Source: Stichopus chloronotus
Lineage: Eukaryota; Echinodermata; Holothuroidea; Aspidochirotida; Stichopodidae
NCBI GenBank assembly: GCA_021234535.1
Contig: CM037845.1
Coordinates: 6,998,143-7,062,142, forward strand
Length of the DNA: 64,000 nucleotides
Reading direction: 5' to 3'
The notes under the pieces were generated by a model. It was not told where the DNA came from. It made no database searches and was given only the letters and a program-made list of their open reading frames with translations. The position numbers were made by a program, and so were the translations under genes. Below are positions 10,083 to 23,588 of this stretch, piece after piece. Each line of letters opens with the position of its first letter. Position 1 is the first letter of the stretch.

Positions 10083-12894
10083 CTAGGAGGAATTTGGCAA
10101 TTTATCTTGTTTAAAAATCTTATAACGAAATGTTTGCTGAACTTTGACCAATTCAGTTCGCACCTGTGTTTACTGTCATACATTCAATGTAGTCCTTCCA
10201 CATGAAAGAATGGAAGGTTTGTAAACGTCAGAGCGGGGAGTAGGTGTAAGTGACAGAACAACTCTTGGCCTCGAATTCAAAGCTGATAGCTGTGCCTCGA
10301 GGGTTAATCTGGTAATCACAACGAGATCAGCGTTTTCTGTTTGACCGTTATCTCATGCATCTGGTTATTAAAAGCAGCTGAATGTTCTGAAATAGACATT
10401 TTTGTGACATAAACAACCTATTTTGTACATTATGAGTTTGATCATGTCATTTTAATGACCAGTTGACTTCAAATGAACTTGAGATTGACATTTGTGAAAT
10501 GAACTGTGATTGTTTCTTTGACTAAAACGTTTGTGTTTCATTAAGTGCAGCTCAACATGCATAATTCTACACGTTCCATGATGCGCATGTTGATGGATGT
10601 CATAAGATAAGACCTGCATTGTATAAAGTCTTTTAATCTGCCGAAGTCTGTACTGTGTGTGCCATTGAAAATAAGCCTGGTTGTATTAGCAAGAATAATT
10701 ACGCCAGTGCAAAAGTTACACCCCCTTTCAGTAAGCCTGGGTGTAAATGGGTAACAAAAATGCACGTCCATATAGTAAGCTTCGTTTGATAAGGCAGAGT
10801 TATCACATTGGATAAATCTTATAATGCTCTCCTCTTGTTCATAGTCATGGTTAGGTGGAATGATCGTCACTTTTCCGTTACATTTAACCGTGAAGAACTA
10901 TGATCAACAGAAATCCGAGATGAATTCAAAGTTTATGTCAAACCAACTGACTGATACGCAGAAAAGAATCATACAGAATCTGAGTTTTCATAGGACAAGG
11001 TTTGTACAATAAATGTAGATAAATGCGTATGGTCCTGTAACATTGAACCCTTGAAAAGTCATGCTGTTGACACGGTATGCGAAACGACTTTTGTCGCATG
11101 CATAAATAATAAACTTATACCAACTACAACTACAATCATGTTTGATGTAGGAAATCTGAATAGCATGAACTTAACATTTTAGTTTATTTTTTAGCAATTT
11201 CAGCAAAGACCTCATAATCAAAACGATGTCTTCAGGAAACCAAGAGTACATAAGGGATCGTGAGCAGGATTGATTGCATTACACTAAGTAACGAAATGGC
11301 AAACTAGCCCCCCAACCCTCCTTCAAAAAAAAGCTTACATAAAGGGAAAAAAATCGCATATGAAGGAGTAACTTGCTTCGGACTGAACTTAATTTTTCGA
11401 ATTAGCTCTTATAATTGTTGACTTTACTTAAGGCTAATTTTTTTTCTATCATGTTTCACCAATTAAGGGCAATTTGGGTTAATGGGCATGATAAGGTATT
11501 ATCAAAAATATTGAGGAAATGCATTAATAAATAATAATGCTCGTGTGCCTCATTAGAACCAATAGTAGGACACTTTGCTCTATACGCTTCACATAAGTGA
11601 TACACATCTATTCTCCAGAGTAATCAAACTTACAAAATTTGCAGGTGATACTATTACGTTCTAACAAAACAGAAATATCTGTGATCCTCCAAGAGACGTT
11701 ATACGTGAATTCTACCATACATCAGACATAAAAATGATCACTTGTCAAATATCATTCACTTACACAAGGTTATTGATATCTGATAATAACAAAAAATAAA
11801 TTATAAAAATATGTACGTGGTGTTCGTCCGGATGTGCAACATCTTCATATAATTGTTTCTTCACATAGGTATAATAATCGATGTTGAAATAAATTATCGC
11901 AGTCAAAGAGGAAGAAATTTTCAAAATAAATGTAATCTATTGGAGAATATAGTATCCCTATAGGCACTCCAACGTTGTTACACACCTTCCAGTGTGAGAG
12001 CATATCCACAGCACATTTCATGAAAATTTACATAAGCTGCAAAAGTATATGATACTTAATATTTGTTACACCACTTACTGCCAAAACACTGTACACTTTT
12101 CAGGAACTCAAATGTTTTCTAATATTTGATAGGCATATGCCCCATTATAATCTTAGGATATTTTTGTACAAAGTACCTGCTTATACACATCCGGAAGTTT
12201 TTAATAAATTTATTCAGCTATTCAGCTAATGTGCACATTGTCGTTTGTTCAATACATGCAATAGTGCTTCAGAAAAATACTTCTTTGACTTTTATTTTAT
12301 GTAGACTGTAAGTACAAAATAATATAGAATGTATAACTGTGGAAAAGGGGTAAAATCAGCCCCTCAGAAAAAATAATAAATATAGTATCTCGGTCATTTC
12401 GGGATCAATTTCCACCAATTTGAGCGCAAATGATAGGTAATGAAATAACTTGCTAAAACGAGTCCTATAAAAATTCATCACTTCTATTCCACAATAAGAT
12501 AAACGACAAATGCATTAAACCTTCTTGTGAGGCTGTTTTACTATCAACACAAAAGATACAGACTCACAGAAGTATATAGTGCTTCAGATGAGGTCCCAAT
12601 TTATCTCTTCTGAGACATATAGCACACTGTGTAGATAAACTTAAAAGTATCACTTCCAGGCAAGAAATATATGTTTATACTAGTGTGAGTGTTTGAGTTG
12701 TTAATGTTTCTGCCTTGTTTCAGCTTAGTCCTCTTTTTAACTCTTTTATCACCTTCCTTTCCTTACAAAAAGTAAACTGATTTGGTAGACAAGCAAAATT
12801 TGCAGGAAAGTCACTGTAGCTAAAAAACTCAGCTAATTCTGCATATTTACGTTTATAATTAGCTAATAGTTCTTTCAAGTTATAATATTTGGAA
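10083..12894. other. Spacer, nothing recognised
   Basis: AT-rich with many homopolymer runs. A 109-codon minus-strand frame at 10,541-10,870 has no homologue I recognise, no coding bias and no splice partners, so it is not called. Confidence 0.4.
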
Positions 12895-13310
12895 ATAGAT
12901 AAAATTTGAATTTGTTATCACAGTTGCACATATGTAAAAACTGAATGACTGGGTCGATTTACCATAAATGACAAAGCATAGTCTCTTCAATTAAATCCAT
13001 ACATCTTGCACTTGGTATTTGTCTTATTCCCGATGCAATGGAAAGTATAAACAAAGGTAATCAAAATTTCGAAATGACATGTCATATTGTATGGATGAAA
13101 AAAAAAGAGAAAACTAAATGAAAAGAAAGGAAAAAACAAAATTATTTTGTTTTTTTGTCATTGTCTCTTCATCCTTACAATATGTATAAATGCACAGGTA
13201 TATGAAACCCTTTACACCTTACACGCTGAAATTTTCTGACAGCATTTTTCTGACAACAGGTGTAAATCGTCATTTCGTTCACAAAAATATGATGCTCTAC
13301 TTTGAATGGA
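12895..13310 (+). repeat. Orphan copy of the 3' flank of gene B
   Basis: The stretch is colinear with 47,355-47,745. Shared landmarks in order are GATAAAATTTGAATTT, a CATATGT segment, TATAAACRAAG, 'aatgaaaagaaaggaa' and AAAATATKATGCTCT. No MS4A-like exon was found to its left, so it may be the remnant of a lost gene copy or a dispersed fragment. Confidence 0.5.
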
Positions 13311-14029
13311 AATCTAAACTTGTAAAAATGCCCGCGCTCTGGCATTTGTTATAATGTTACCAGTTACATCTTAAACAATTATTTTGCATGCAGCATGAAC
13401 AAGTTGATCGTGCCCAGTCAACATTAGTGTATTAGGTTGTTTTTCATTCTTTTCAATGACGACCTGGAATATGTGCGAGTTTAAAGGCATATTTTAATGC
13501 CAGTTGATGGGGATCTTATCTGAAAGACAGGCATTTTCAATCTCCATTGCAATAGCTGTCTCCTAACTCAAGAGATTGCTCCTTGAAAAAAAAAAAAAAA
13601 AAAACTTCTTGGGAATGAAAGTTTCAATAACCCCAAGATTTCCAAATACCATGTAACAGTAAATTATTTCAAGAATCTTTGTGTTTCTTGGAAATTGAAG
13701 CCCTCCTTAACCATAAATTTTGACACTAGTGAAAATGTAGATTGAGTATATTGTAGTTTCACCAATCAACATCGTGGAAATGAAGGTTACATCTCTCACA
13801 TTATTGAAATGCATCGTTTTAATACAGTCAATGTTATGAAAAATACATATTACATTTAAGTAGTTGTGCCTGAATGACATCACAAGTTTCGATGGGCAAT
13901 GTAACATTTTGAAAAATAAAATTAAAAAAATCTATATCATGCACTAAACCCGCTTTAAGATATGAATTGTTCCAGAACAGAGAGAAAAATAGTGCTAAAA
14001 AAATATTGCTAATTTTTGTATATTAACAA
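13311..14029. other. Spacer with an A18 run at about 13,586-13,603
   Basis: Only a long A homopolymer stands out. It could be the tail of a retroposed insertion, but no body was recognised in front of it. Confidence 0.35.
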
Positions 14030-14160
14030 TTCTCTTTCAGTGACTGGAATAGTGCAATTTCTGGCCTCAGTATGCCCTTGCATAAATCTGGAAGAGCAAC
14101 ACACATTACCTGATGAATTAATAGCTGCACGGTCGTCCTAAAAGGAACTCATTGAGTTGA
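14030..14160 (+). repeat. Short block paralogous to 34,305-34,435
   Basis: Both blocks share 'agtatgYccttgc.taaat.tgg', a run of CAA-rich sequence and CTCATTGAGTTG in the same order. The 34-kb copy lies downstream of gene A, which again suggests that 12.9-14.2 kb derives from gene 3' flanks. Confidence 0.4.
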
Positions 14161-14167
14161 TATCAGT

Positions 14168-14340
14168 CAGGGGTGTCATTCAAAATTGAAATGTGGGGGC
14201 CGGGGTGGAAAGTTGACTGACAGGTTTGAATGATTAAAGTTGCTCCAGCAGGGGTCTACGCACCGCACTTTTTGATGGTTTTTTTGTACATTGGACAGGT
14301 TCAATGGGTTCTCGGTTTTCGGGTCATTGTAACAAATATC
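14168..14340 (+). repeat. Unclassified repeat family R1, 5' fragment
   Basis: It begins with a GGGGTGTCATTCAAAATTGA stretch and continues with 'tttgaatgattaaag', 'aggggtctac', 'cgcactttt.gatgg' and 'tggacaggttcaatgggtt'. These correspond to the start of the larger copies at 18.46 kb (plus) and 16.25 kb (minus). It then breaks off. Confidence 0.6.
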
Positions 14341-15019
14341 GCCCCATAATTTGGTGATTGACTGATGTATTCCTTAGGCTGATAAATGCTCATAAAGGAA
14401 CTCTGCGTGACGAATTTATGTGCCCATACACCAACGTTAGACGCATCACAAATGCCAACATTTTCCTCGCACTTGTCTTGCCGCAGTGTCTTCTTTGTCG
14501 TGTAATGTTAACGGACGAAACGAGGTAATGGATTGACTGACTTACCTTGCCAGAAGAAATTAGGTCACAAGGATACATCCGTGGGTTGTGTACTTGATGT
14601 TTCTCTCGTAGCAGCTCGAATTTGATGAAGAACCCTACCGCAATAACACCCCCTTACTTTGAATGGGGTAACGGTAACGTTTGTGATGGCAATTATCAAG
14701 TTAACGAATTTCAAGTTTGTTTAGTAAAGTCTTGTTTACCGTGTCTGATTTTATAATTGCTTTCTTCTAAGTTTAAATTTCTTTAAAAGTTAATTCCTAA
14801 AACATCACATTTCAGAATCAATAATTTCTAGACAGGAGAAATTCGCCCCAAAATGGGGGAAATGTCATTCGCACACTCATTGTAAACAAAAAGTTTGAAA
14901 TACTTTCCCTCCCAATAATTCACCAACAAAATTTCAATTTAATTAAACAAAAAAAGTAGAATTGAGGTCAAAATTGTGTTGGTTATCTTGTGTTTGAAAG
15001 AATTGTTGATATAAACTCA

Positions 15020-16252
15020 GAGCGACGATAATTGAAAAATCTTAAATGCCAGTTGGAATTTTTCATATCTCAGTGTAGCACATTGTATGATGTAAAAAGA
15101 TGTCGATTGTTACACCAGATTGTGAGTTTATCTGGACCCAAGTACTGCACTAGATTGCATCTAAGTTTAGCTACTAGTTGGAAAACTTCTCAAGGAGGGG
15201 GGGGGGGGGATACCTCCGTAATTACAACCCTCTGACAGATCTAGACCAACCATCACTCTTCTCATGCTTCATGCTTCCTCATCTATCAAACTACTGCGGC
15301 GTGGTTTCTTTTTCTCTTCAATGTGGCTATCATTTTCATAAGTTACAAGAACGAGTTCTATTTTGTCATGCAATCATCGACGGTTGTAACAAACTAATAA
15401 CTCTCAAACAAACTAACAAACTCTCATAGATGAGAGTAAAATTTGTTTTAATAACTTTTCTGGAACCATAATTTCTTGGGGAAAATATTGACTGCAATAG
15501 ATGCAAAATATTTCATCAGATGTTGTTTAAGGTACCTGCAAGATTTCTTGAAAAGAAAAAAAAAACTGTTATCGTTAGAATTAAAAACTATTGAATTAAA
15601 TTTTCAGAAAAGTACAATAGTGTAAATATTCTAGAAAAGAGCAATCCAAGGTAGTACTATTTTTCCGTAGAATGTTATTTATTAATTGAGAAATTGCAGA
15701 AATGAGAGCCCTACTTTAAGTGCTGTTTCCGACCATTTGAGGACTTTGTAAGGCTCAAAACGCTCCCCGCCAACCGATGGTGGCTCCCGCTTAGGTATTC
15801 CTACCACACATGCCCCCAGGTCTTCCCTCAGGTAAACCCCTGGACATGCCGTCCCCCCCCCCCCCCCCGAATTGTCCTTTCCTAGACTTTTGACAGTATG
15901 TGCCTTCAATCACTAGACCCTGGAGGTCTACATCTGTCAAGTCAGCAAACTTATCGTTTGTCTCAAAATCTGACCAGTTTTACCCTTTTAATATCATTCG
16001 AAGATACAGAAATCGTTCATTCTATTGCTCACAATTCTGCAGATACTTCAAAGTTTTCCATGTTTTTCTTCTGGTTACGCTAATAGACGTTACCCCAGAT
16101 TTTAAGTGGAAAACCTATTGGACCTGTCCAATATACCCAAAGCCATTGAAAAGTGCAGTGTGTAGACCCTTGTCGGGGCAGCTCTAATCATTTAAAAAAC
16201 ATATCAGTTATTCAAACATATTCCCACCACATTTCGGTTTGGATTGACCCCC
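15020..16252 (-). repeat. Unclassified repeat family R1, about 1.2 kb copy
   Basis: Read on the minus strand it runs from GGTCAATCCAAACCGAAATG through 'aagggtctacac', 'caataggttttcc', 'aaaactggtcag', 'cagggtctagtgatt', a 16-G tract (C at 15,853-15,868), 'caccatcggttggcg', 'ttggattgctct', 'ccgtcgatgattgcatgaca', 'gagtgatggttggt' and a 'gaaaaattccaactggYatt' tail. It is colinear with 18.46-20.40 kb in the opposite orientation. No transposase-like frame is present, and open frames in it (15,682-15,909; 15,900-16,187) are chance. Confidence 0.75.
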
Positions 16253-18455
16253 ATGGCTAGAACAGCATTCAGTGAAGATCGAAGGTATGCTATTGTGTTG
16301 TTGTCTATAAGGTTATTCGCTTGAGCGACTCTTTGTAACTCCAACAAAAAACGAGGTTGTTTCCTTTAGGACGTTAATTTGATACACATGTATAAAACAA
16401 CTATGCATAGAAATATCCCGCACATGAACGACACCACGTCAACCATATATTGAGTCGAAGTGTTGGACTAAAATCACGCTTATCAGCAAGGGCTCCAGTT
16501 GGTCAATGGGGTGAATGGTATGAAATGTTCTTTCCTTACAATATAGTCCTATTTATCAATTATCAAGAACTGCAGTAGGAATTAGTGTGTGGACAACCAC
16601 CAGGATGGTTGCAATTGTTACTACAAAATATTGCTTTAAGCATCGGTACTGTCAAGTGAACAACATACATGGTCAACGCTTTAAATGCATTGCTTCAACA
16701 TCACTGCTTCTGATGCAGATATAAACTCATCATTCTTTTATTGACAGAGGCAATTAAAGAATAAATTCATCATTAGGATGTCAGCTACCAACTTTTGGTT
16801 AGAGTGATGGTTTTGTTTGTACTCTACATGATAACGAGGTTGTAATTCTCTGTCACCTAGAACGTTTTTTATTCCTCAGTACTGATACCTATTATGTGGT
16901 ATTGGTTCGTTCATAGAAATATCAGTATAGGCAAGATCTAGCTTGACAATGAAGCTATATCTATAAAATGTATAATACAGTAGGATTCTGAACTCGTTTG
17001 ACCTCATTGACCTTGTTAACAACTGTGTATCTCATAAAATTTGACTTTAGGAGCGCATACGAAGTAGCTTAGAACTGGAATCTAGGCCAAAAAATCTCAA
17101 TGTAGAAGTATTTGATCGTGCCAAGATGCCTCAAATCAAGGTATCGTACATATGCGCTGTTATCAGTGTAAATAAATCCGAGAATTATAATGCAAGTTTC
17201 AGTGGAGACCTTCCGAAGTCGACGAATACTGACCAAAAAGAAAAAAAAAATCCCTGAGCTGAATAAGTAAGTGACGGTCACTACATATTACCGATGGTTT
17301 ATAGCGGATAATAATCTCTTATGATCAAATGTCTAAGAACAATAAGACGGCACTTCACAAAAAGTTTATAGCCCCTAATAATGTAAGTTACGAATGCAGC
17401 CGTTTTCAACGATAGGACAATACTGCTTAAAACTTCTTTACTGTACTAATGCCTTGAGTAATTTCTCTTTAGTCCATCCCAGTCACTGCTCACTTTTTCT
17501 TGTGTTTGTTTGTTTCTTTTTTCAATTGAATTATGGGAGCTTAGGCATACTTATTTAAAGTCAATTGTCCATACATAGTGCTGAGACTTAACAAATTGGA
17601 AGCAACTCTCAGATCTGAAACGCAGTCATGGGGTGGGAGCAATGAATAATTATCTGTTCATTTAATATGTCTCACTGGAGAAAATTCTTTTGCCTATTTA
17701 TCCATTCAACTGCCAGGTTCAATAGTGATGTCATTTTTGTTCCTTATCCAGTAAAAGACCATAATTCCATTTGTGATCATTGGCAGACATACACAGGATG
17801 GGTTTCATGGACGGAAATGGCAGCTCTATCCACAACCAACTACAAATTTGCTACTTAATATGGTGTGGGGGTTTCTGCTAATTGATTTCAAATTTGGAAG
17901 GACACATACTCTTATTGTCTACTGTTTGATTGATATCTTTGTATTTTGAGAATTCATACGAAAAGTAGTAAGGCTGCAACCAATTTAGTGACGCTTTTCT
18001 CTGAAAATATGCTACATATAAACAAAAACAGAACTTACTGCAACAAAGCTGTAAGTTTCTACCTTCTATTTCAGCATCATTTCAGCACAGCATCCCTTCT
18101 TCGATTTGACCTACAACATGGAACACAGGCAGAAAATGGTTAGGCCTATACTGTACAACATAGGCAAATGAAAATGATATTCAGGCTACAGTAAGCTCCA
18201 ATTGGAGTGAGAAACTTACTAAGTCAATTCACGCTGTTCCTCTTTGTTTACTATGGCAGTATATATATGTGGATGCATGCAGTAATGTAGAAAACATATA
18301 TTTGGATTAATGGATGAGAAAAGAATACGGATGCAGTGAATATTTAAGTATACCTCAATGTCCATAAGGCCTGAGAACTTATTCTTAGCTCTCTCCTGTC
18401 TCCACTTTATTCACCATACCCATCATGTTAGCAATGCAACTAAGGCCACAGGGGC
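16253..18455. other. Spacer between inverted R1 copies, nothing recognised
   Basis: This 2.2-kb AT-rich stretch forms the loop between the two large inverted R1 copies. No exon-like or repeat-like feature was supported. Confidence 0.4.
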
Positions 18456-20398
18456 AGGGGCGTCAATCCAAACTGAAATGTCGGGGAACATATGTTGACT
18501 AATTGAAAGATTTGAATGATTAAAGGGGCCTCAAGAGGGGTCTACCCAACGCACTTTTGATATGGCTTTGGCTTTGGGTGTAGTGGACTGGTCCAATAGG
18601 TTTTCCCCTTGGGGTCTGGAGTAACGTCCATTAACGCTATCAGAAGAAAAAGAAAGGAAGCTATGAGGTATCTGAAGAATGTGTGAGCATTTTGATGAAG
18701 GGTTCGGTATCTTCGAAGGATTCTGTAACTTCGAATGGTACTGAAAGGGCAAAACTGGTCAAACATTGCATATGTTAAGACAAGTAGGAGCACCAGGGTC
18801 TAGTGATTAAAAGCTCATATGTTATCAAATATATTGTCAAACTCTATAAAAAGTCTATAAAATGCAATGCTCAAATGAGGGGCACGTGTCCGGGAGTCTT
18901 AATTGGGGGACGGAGGCTGGCCTAAGGGCATATGTGACAGGACTGTCTAAGCGGAGCGTCACCATCGGTTGGCGCGAAACTTAGAAGAAAATTTTGGGCT
19001 TTTCAAACCTCCCAGATGGCTGGAAATGGCATTTCACAGCCTTGAAAATGGGGATATCATTTCTGCAATTCTTCAATTCATGTAAAAAAATCAAGCTATG
19101 AAAAATGGTACGGTAAATATATATCAGATGGGGGTTTAGGTGGTACAAGAATCATAATGAGTTACTCATCCTCTTTCATTTTCTTTGAATACTTTACAAG
19201 TATTTGGGACTGAGCACAGAGGCGGAAGGACTCCTGGATTTTTTTTTGCCAGAATGTGTTGGTCACTAAAATTGAAAATACATATACAGAAATTTTCAGA
19301 AAATTCCTCATAGAGAGTGGTTCAAAGTCTTCAGCGAAACTTCAGAAAAAAATTCCATCGGTTAGGCAGAAGATGAATGTGACCAGAATGTAAACAGGAA
19401 TTGAAATAGAAATAGCACCACCAGGATCCAATGATTAGGGGCATATATTGCTTATACATCATCGATATCACGTATGAATCGCCTATCCAGGGTTTTCAGG
19501 AGGGGTATAGAGACCTGGCCTGAGGGCATGTGTGACAGAACTATCTGTGGAGCGCCACCATCAGTTGGCGCGGAGCGTACAAGAATTTCTTTTTCGCTTT
19601 ACAAACCCCTCAGATGGTCGGAAACGGCACTTCCAGGATGATCTGGGCTTCATGCACTCAGCCTTGAAGTAGGGCTCTTATGTCAGCAATTTCGCAATTA
19701 ACGTGGAAAACGTCATTCTATTCAGAACTAGTAGTCTCCTCATTTGGATTGCTCTAATGTAGAATATCTATACTACCGTAATTTTCTGAAAGTTCATTCA
19801 ACAGGTTTTACTTTCTAGTGACCTTAAACAAAATCTTGTACAATATTGTGCATCTATTGCAGTGATTTCTTCCCCGAATAATTATGGTTTTACAAAAGTT
19901 TTTGTAAGAATTGTTACTTTCATTACAGGTATTTATTAGTTTGCTAAAACCGTCAATGATTGCATGACAAGGAAGAACTCGTTCCTGTACCGATAACTTT
20001 TGAAAATGACGGTCACATTGAAAAAGATGTCATTCAATAGTATCTTGATAGAGGGGAAGTATTAGAAGAGTGATGGTTGGTTAGATCTGTCACAGAATTG
20101 TAAGGGAAGAAGTGTCCCTACCTCCAAATTTAGATGCAGTCTAGTAAAATTTGCTAGATGGGTACATGAAAAATTCCAACTGGTATGTCAGACTTTCAGA
20201 CTATTTTCACTCCTGGGCTGCAATATGAGAAGTTCAAATGAAATTTCAGAGTTATTGAGAATTTGTTTCAGGTAACCAGGTAACCTCACGATCTGGTACA
20301 ATATTTGACATCGTTGTACGTCATGAAATGTGCTAGACTGAAAATATGAAAAATTCTAACTAGTATTTCAGCTTTTCCGATTGACGTGGCTCTGACTT
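18456..20398 (+). repeat. Unclassified repeat family R1, about 1.9 kb copy with internal duplication
   Basis: It begins with GGGGCGTCAATCCAAACTGA and matches the 15.02-16.25 kb copy in reverse. The block from the 'cagggtctagtgatt' motif through 'caccatcggttggcg' to 'gcaatt' occurs twice (about 18,795-19,130 and 19,415-19,760), which explains the greater length. The 3' part carries 'gagtgatggttggtt' and two diverged 'gaaaaattcYaact' tails. It appears noncoding. Confidence 0.75.
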
Positions 20399-21000
20399 TT
20401 TTGTTGTTGTCGACTAGGGACCTTCCCCGGTCGCAATGCTCCGGAGTGTACATCGACAATTCATTCAAATACACGTTTACAAACAGAACGTTTACCTGGT
20501 GTCCGATTACGTTGCGCTTTAGGGGTTTATAGTCTTGGAATGACTGCCCCAGCGACGGATGTTAACGTTGTTGACAACAGAGCGAGAGAGACGTCAGAAC
20601 AGAGAATCCGGAGAGAGAAAATGAGAGTTCGATTTGATTTAAACGATCACAGTTCCATTTATTCGTTGATTCGACTGGCACGTAAATTAAGCAAAATCAA
20701 GATAGGGATGATGAAAGGGAAAGAGAAACGGAGAGATAAGATGACACAGGCCTGCATAGTACACGAGAGAGAGAGAGAGAGAGGTGGAGAGAGAGAGAGA
20801 GAGAGAATAGCCAGTCCGGGCCTAGTGGCTGATGCTTGGCCTCGTGGCTTCCCGGGGATACCCACGTGGTCTACGTGATAACATTGACCAATCACAGGAC
20901 AACGATTGTCTATGACGACATATGTTAATGGTCTCTACCCGTTGTCTACCATTCAGTAAAGTATTGTGAAATCTTTGTAGGAACAGGGTCTGCGTTTTCT
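20399..21000. other. CpG-containing, GC-richer segment with a GA microsatellite
   Basis: Base composition changes abruptly here. Tracts such as 'ccttccccggtcgcaatgctccgg' and 'cttggcctcgtggcttcccg' contrast with the flanks, and a CCAAT motif occurs near 20,889. It could be a transposon terminal region (LTR-like) or a promoter, but no paired LTR, primer site or downstream gene was found. The 112-codon frame at 20,540-20,878 is built on the GA repeat and is not called. Confidence 0.3.
20764..20806. repeat. (GA)n microsatellite
   Basis: Two GA runs are separated by a GGTG interruption. They are responsible for Arg-Glu strings in one reading frame. Confidence 0.95.
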
Positions 21001-21359
21001 ATTTTTAAAGTATTTCATTGTCTAATCTGACTGCCTGAGGGGAATAAAGAAAAGGTTAATAACCTCTAATAAACACAGGAAGACTGAACTTTGTATGACC
21101 CTTTTGAGTACGGTGGAGTAGAATGACCATCTCTATACAACACTCGGTTCTCTTTTTTGTAGTAATTTGAAATTTTGTTGGTGTACTTATGCTGAGGAAC
21201 GGGCATCAATCCCCTACCTTCTTTCGTCCATTAACATAACACGGCAAAGGAACCACTGCCCACGAAGCTCTCGGATGTTGGCAGTTTGGATGTGTAGATG
21301 AGTCTAACCTTGGTACATGAGCACCTAAACTGCATGGTCACGCAGTCAGCCAATGCATC

Positions 21360-21800
21360 AGTCACTCAGCAAAACTGTGGGCGATATTTGTTACGATGGC
21401 CCCTTACCATTCAAAACATGAGCTAAAATGTGTGTGGGGACATTGGATATCATGTAATAATTTTTTTCTCAAAAATCAGCAAATTTCACTTTCTTTGCTA
21501 TAAAACTGATATACCTTAAAATTCGTATTCCCATATAAGTCCTTACAAAATTTTGCATTAAATGCTTAAATAGTTCTCAGGATATACTGGCATTACCAAA
21601 TTTTGGGGTAAAATTTTCTTTAAAAAAATCAGCAAATTTGACTCAATTTACCATTCAAGCAATACACCTTGGACATTTGGCATCATGCATAACCTTACCA
21701 AGTTTAAACTTAATCGCTCTTCTACGTTTCAAAGTATTGTGGAAAAACCAAAATGGGCCGGTTTGGACCCACACACGCCCACACACACGTACACGGACAC
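21360..21800 (+). repeat. Probable dispersed repeat with a degenerate internal duplication
   Basis: An 'aaaatcagcaaattt' segment occurs at about 21,472 and again at about 21,630 with similar flanks, and the block ends in a CA/CAC-rich stretch (21,769-21,810). No other copy exists in this window, so its status as a dispersed element is inference. Confidence 0.35.
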
Positions 21801-21974
21801 ACATGTACAAACATTGGCTCGGACACCTTTTTATTTATATCACCCAACAGTACCCACGTGTACCCGTGTTCACTCTAGCATGGGATATCCGTGGGGTGTC
21901 GCTACTCATCCAATCCAAGAGTGTCTATTGCAACCGTTCTCCCATGGATGCACAGCACCACTAGCCAAGTGAGT

Positions 21975-23588
21975 ACAATATCTCATCTTAGCCCCTGTAG
22001 GGCGATGAGATAGTAAACAGAGGTAGAATGTATAGCTATTATTAAAGCATATTCTAGAATGCGCTATTTGGTAATGGTGTTTGTGCACAAGCTTAGTATT
22101 AATCCGTGATATATCTCACTTGCCTTCATATCCTGCTACAATTAAGTGGTATCATAGTCTACTTCTAATCATTTATCCAAATACGTCAGTGGATCACTGA
22201 ATAACGTTGGTCTTTATGATCGCTTGCGGGACGAATACCCTTTGGTCTTATACACCACCGACGGAAAATGATAAACCATCCGAATTTAAGTGAAATAATA
22301 AGTTTGCATTGATATTCGCTAACAAATTTACAAGTTTACTTGACAGGATTTTTTGTTTAATTTCAACTTTCTGTCCATGGTTATGACCACATTGTCACCG
22401 TCCATAAAACAAAAGAAGAAACAACAATAAAACAACAACAAAAACAACAACCAATAACAAGAAGAAAAAAAACTTAGAAAAGAAATTTCACCTGGTAACG
22501 TATAACAATACTACCTCATTTCATTCTAATTAAACAAAACCACTGCGTAACTAGATAATCATATATTACATACGTCTTAAAGTGGTACCTTTATAAAACC
22601 GTGCTGGAATAAACTATTGAACTTGCTGGTAATGCTGAACGCTCGCCCTGTTATGCAACACATCTCTAAATACTTTTTAAGCTAGTTGAGCTTTCATTCT
22701 TGTTATAACTTGTACCGAATTAATAATCATACAGAGAAAAGACACAGTTTTAGTGTTACAATTCGTTTTAAAATAATAGTGTCTGTTAGGATGGAAAATC
22801 CGTCCCTAAGACAACGGACAACATTTACTCCTTCAATAGTATTGGCGCGGTTACCCTGTCTATTGTCTCTTGGTACACTGACTGTCAGTACTTCAAATTT
22901 CCTGTGGTTTTCCTGTGGTACCAATTGAAACACCACACACACATCCTGGTTCCATTTTTTGGCTGGAATCTCTAATTTTCAACTCTCGGTGCTTAATATC
23001 TCCTACTATCTCATTCATTAAGTTTAATGGCTAATTCTTTTGACATACACAAACTGATAACTTATAGGTGGCTCAGATTTCGCTCTTGGTATTTTGTCTT
23101 TGATCCATCAATCATCAAGGGTACTAGGTGGACCCTAGTTGGGTACGGATACTTGAAACACAACTGTGTAGTTTGCCATGTGTTGTGGCCCTCTCAACAG
23201 GATCATCGTTGCCTGAACTTTGGATCAAACGTACCGACATGACGATTTCCAACAGTTTTTAAGAAACGGATGGATTGATCTACTCAATTAAGAAAAAAAA
23301 ACGAAATCAATAAGTATATTGATGACAATATGAAATGATTGTCTTTCACATCGAGCCTTAAACGATTTCCCATATTTTTTCCCGTGCTTGTTCAAGTACT
23401 TTTGAATAAAGAAAGTCTTGTGAAAAATGGAACAGTGTAGTAAGTACCATTTTATTGAGATCTCGAGCACAATGCCGGTACACAGTTATTTATTTGTCAC
23501 GTCAATGGTTAACTCAATAATTGCATTGTTCTTTTATTTTAGTTGATTCATTTTAATAAAACCAGACTTGGAAGATCAATCGCTCAAA
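21975..23588. other. Upstream spacer of gene A; AAC-rich tract at 22,408-22,475
   Basis: Contains an A/C-rich low-complexity stretch with CAACAA units. Just before the gene A start is a sequence also found before gene B (GATCAATCGCTCA followed by the ATG), preceded by AG, consistent with a 5'UTR splice acceptor. Confidence 0.4.

Noticed and set aside
10541..10870. 109-codon minus-strand frame
   Set aside because: No motif, no coding context and no paralogue in the window.
20540..20878. 112-codon frame with Arg-Glu repeats
   Set aside because: The repeats come from the GA microsatellite, the opposite strand is also open, and no domain or splice partner is visible.
20399..21000. Considered as an LTR of a retrotransposon
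   Set aside because: No second copy, no primer-binding site and no gag or pol sequence nearby; only composition differs.
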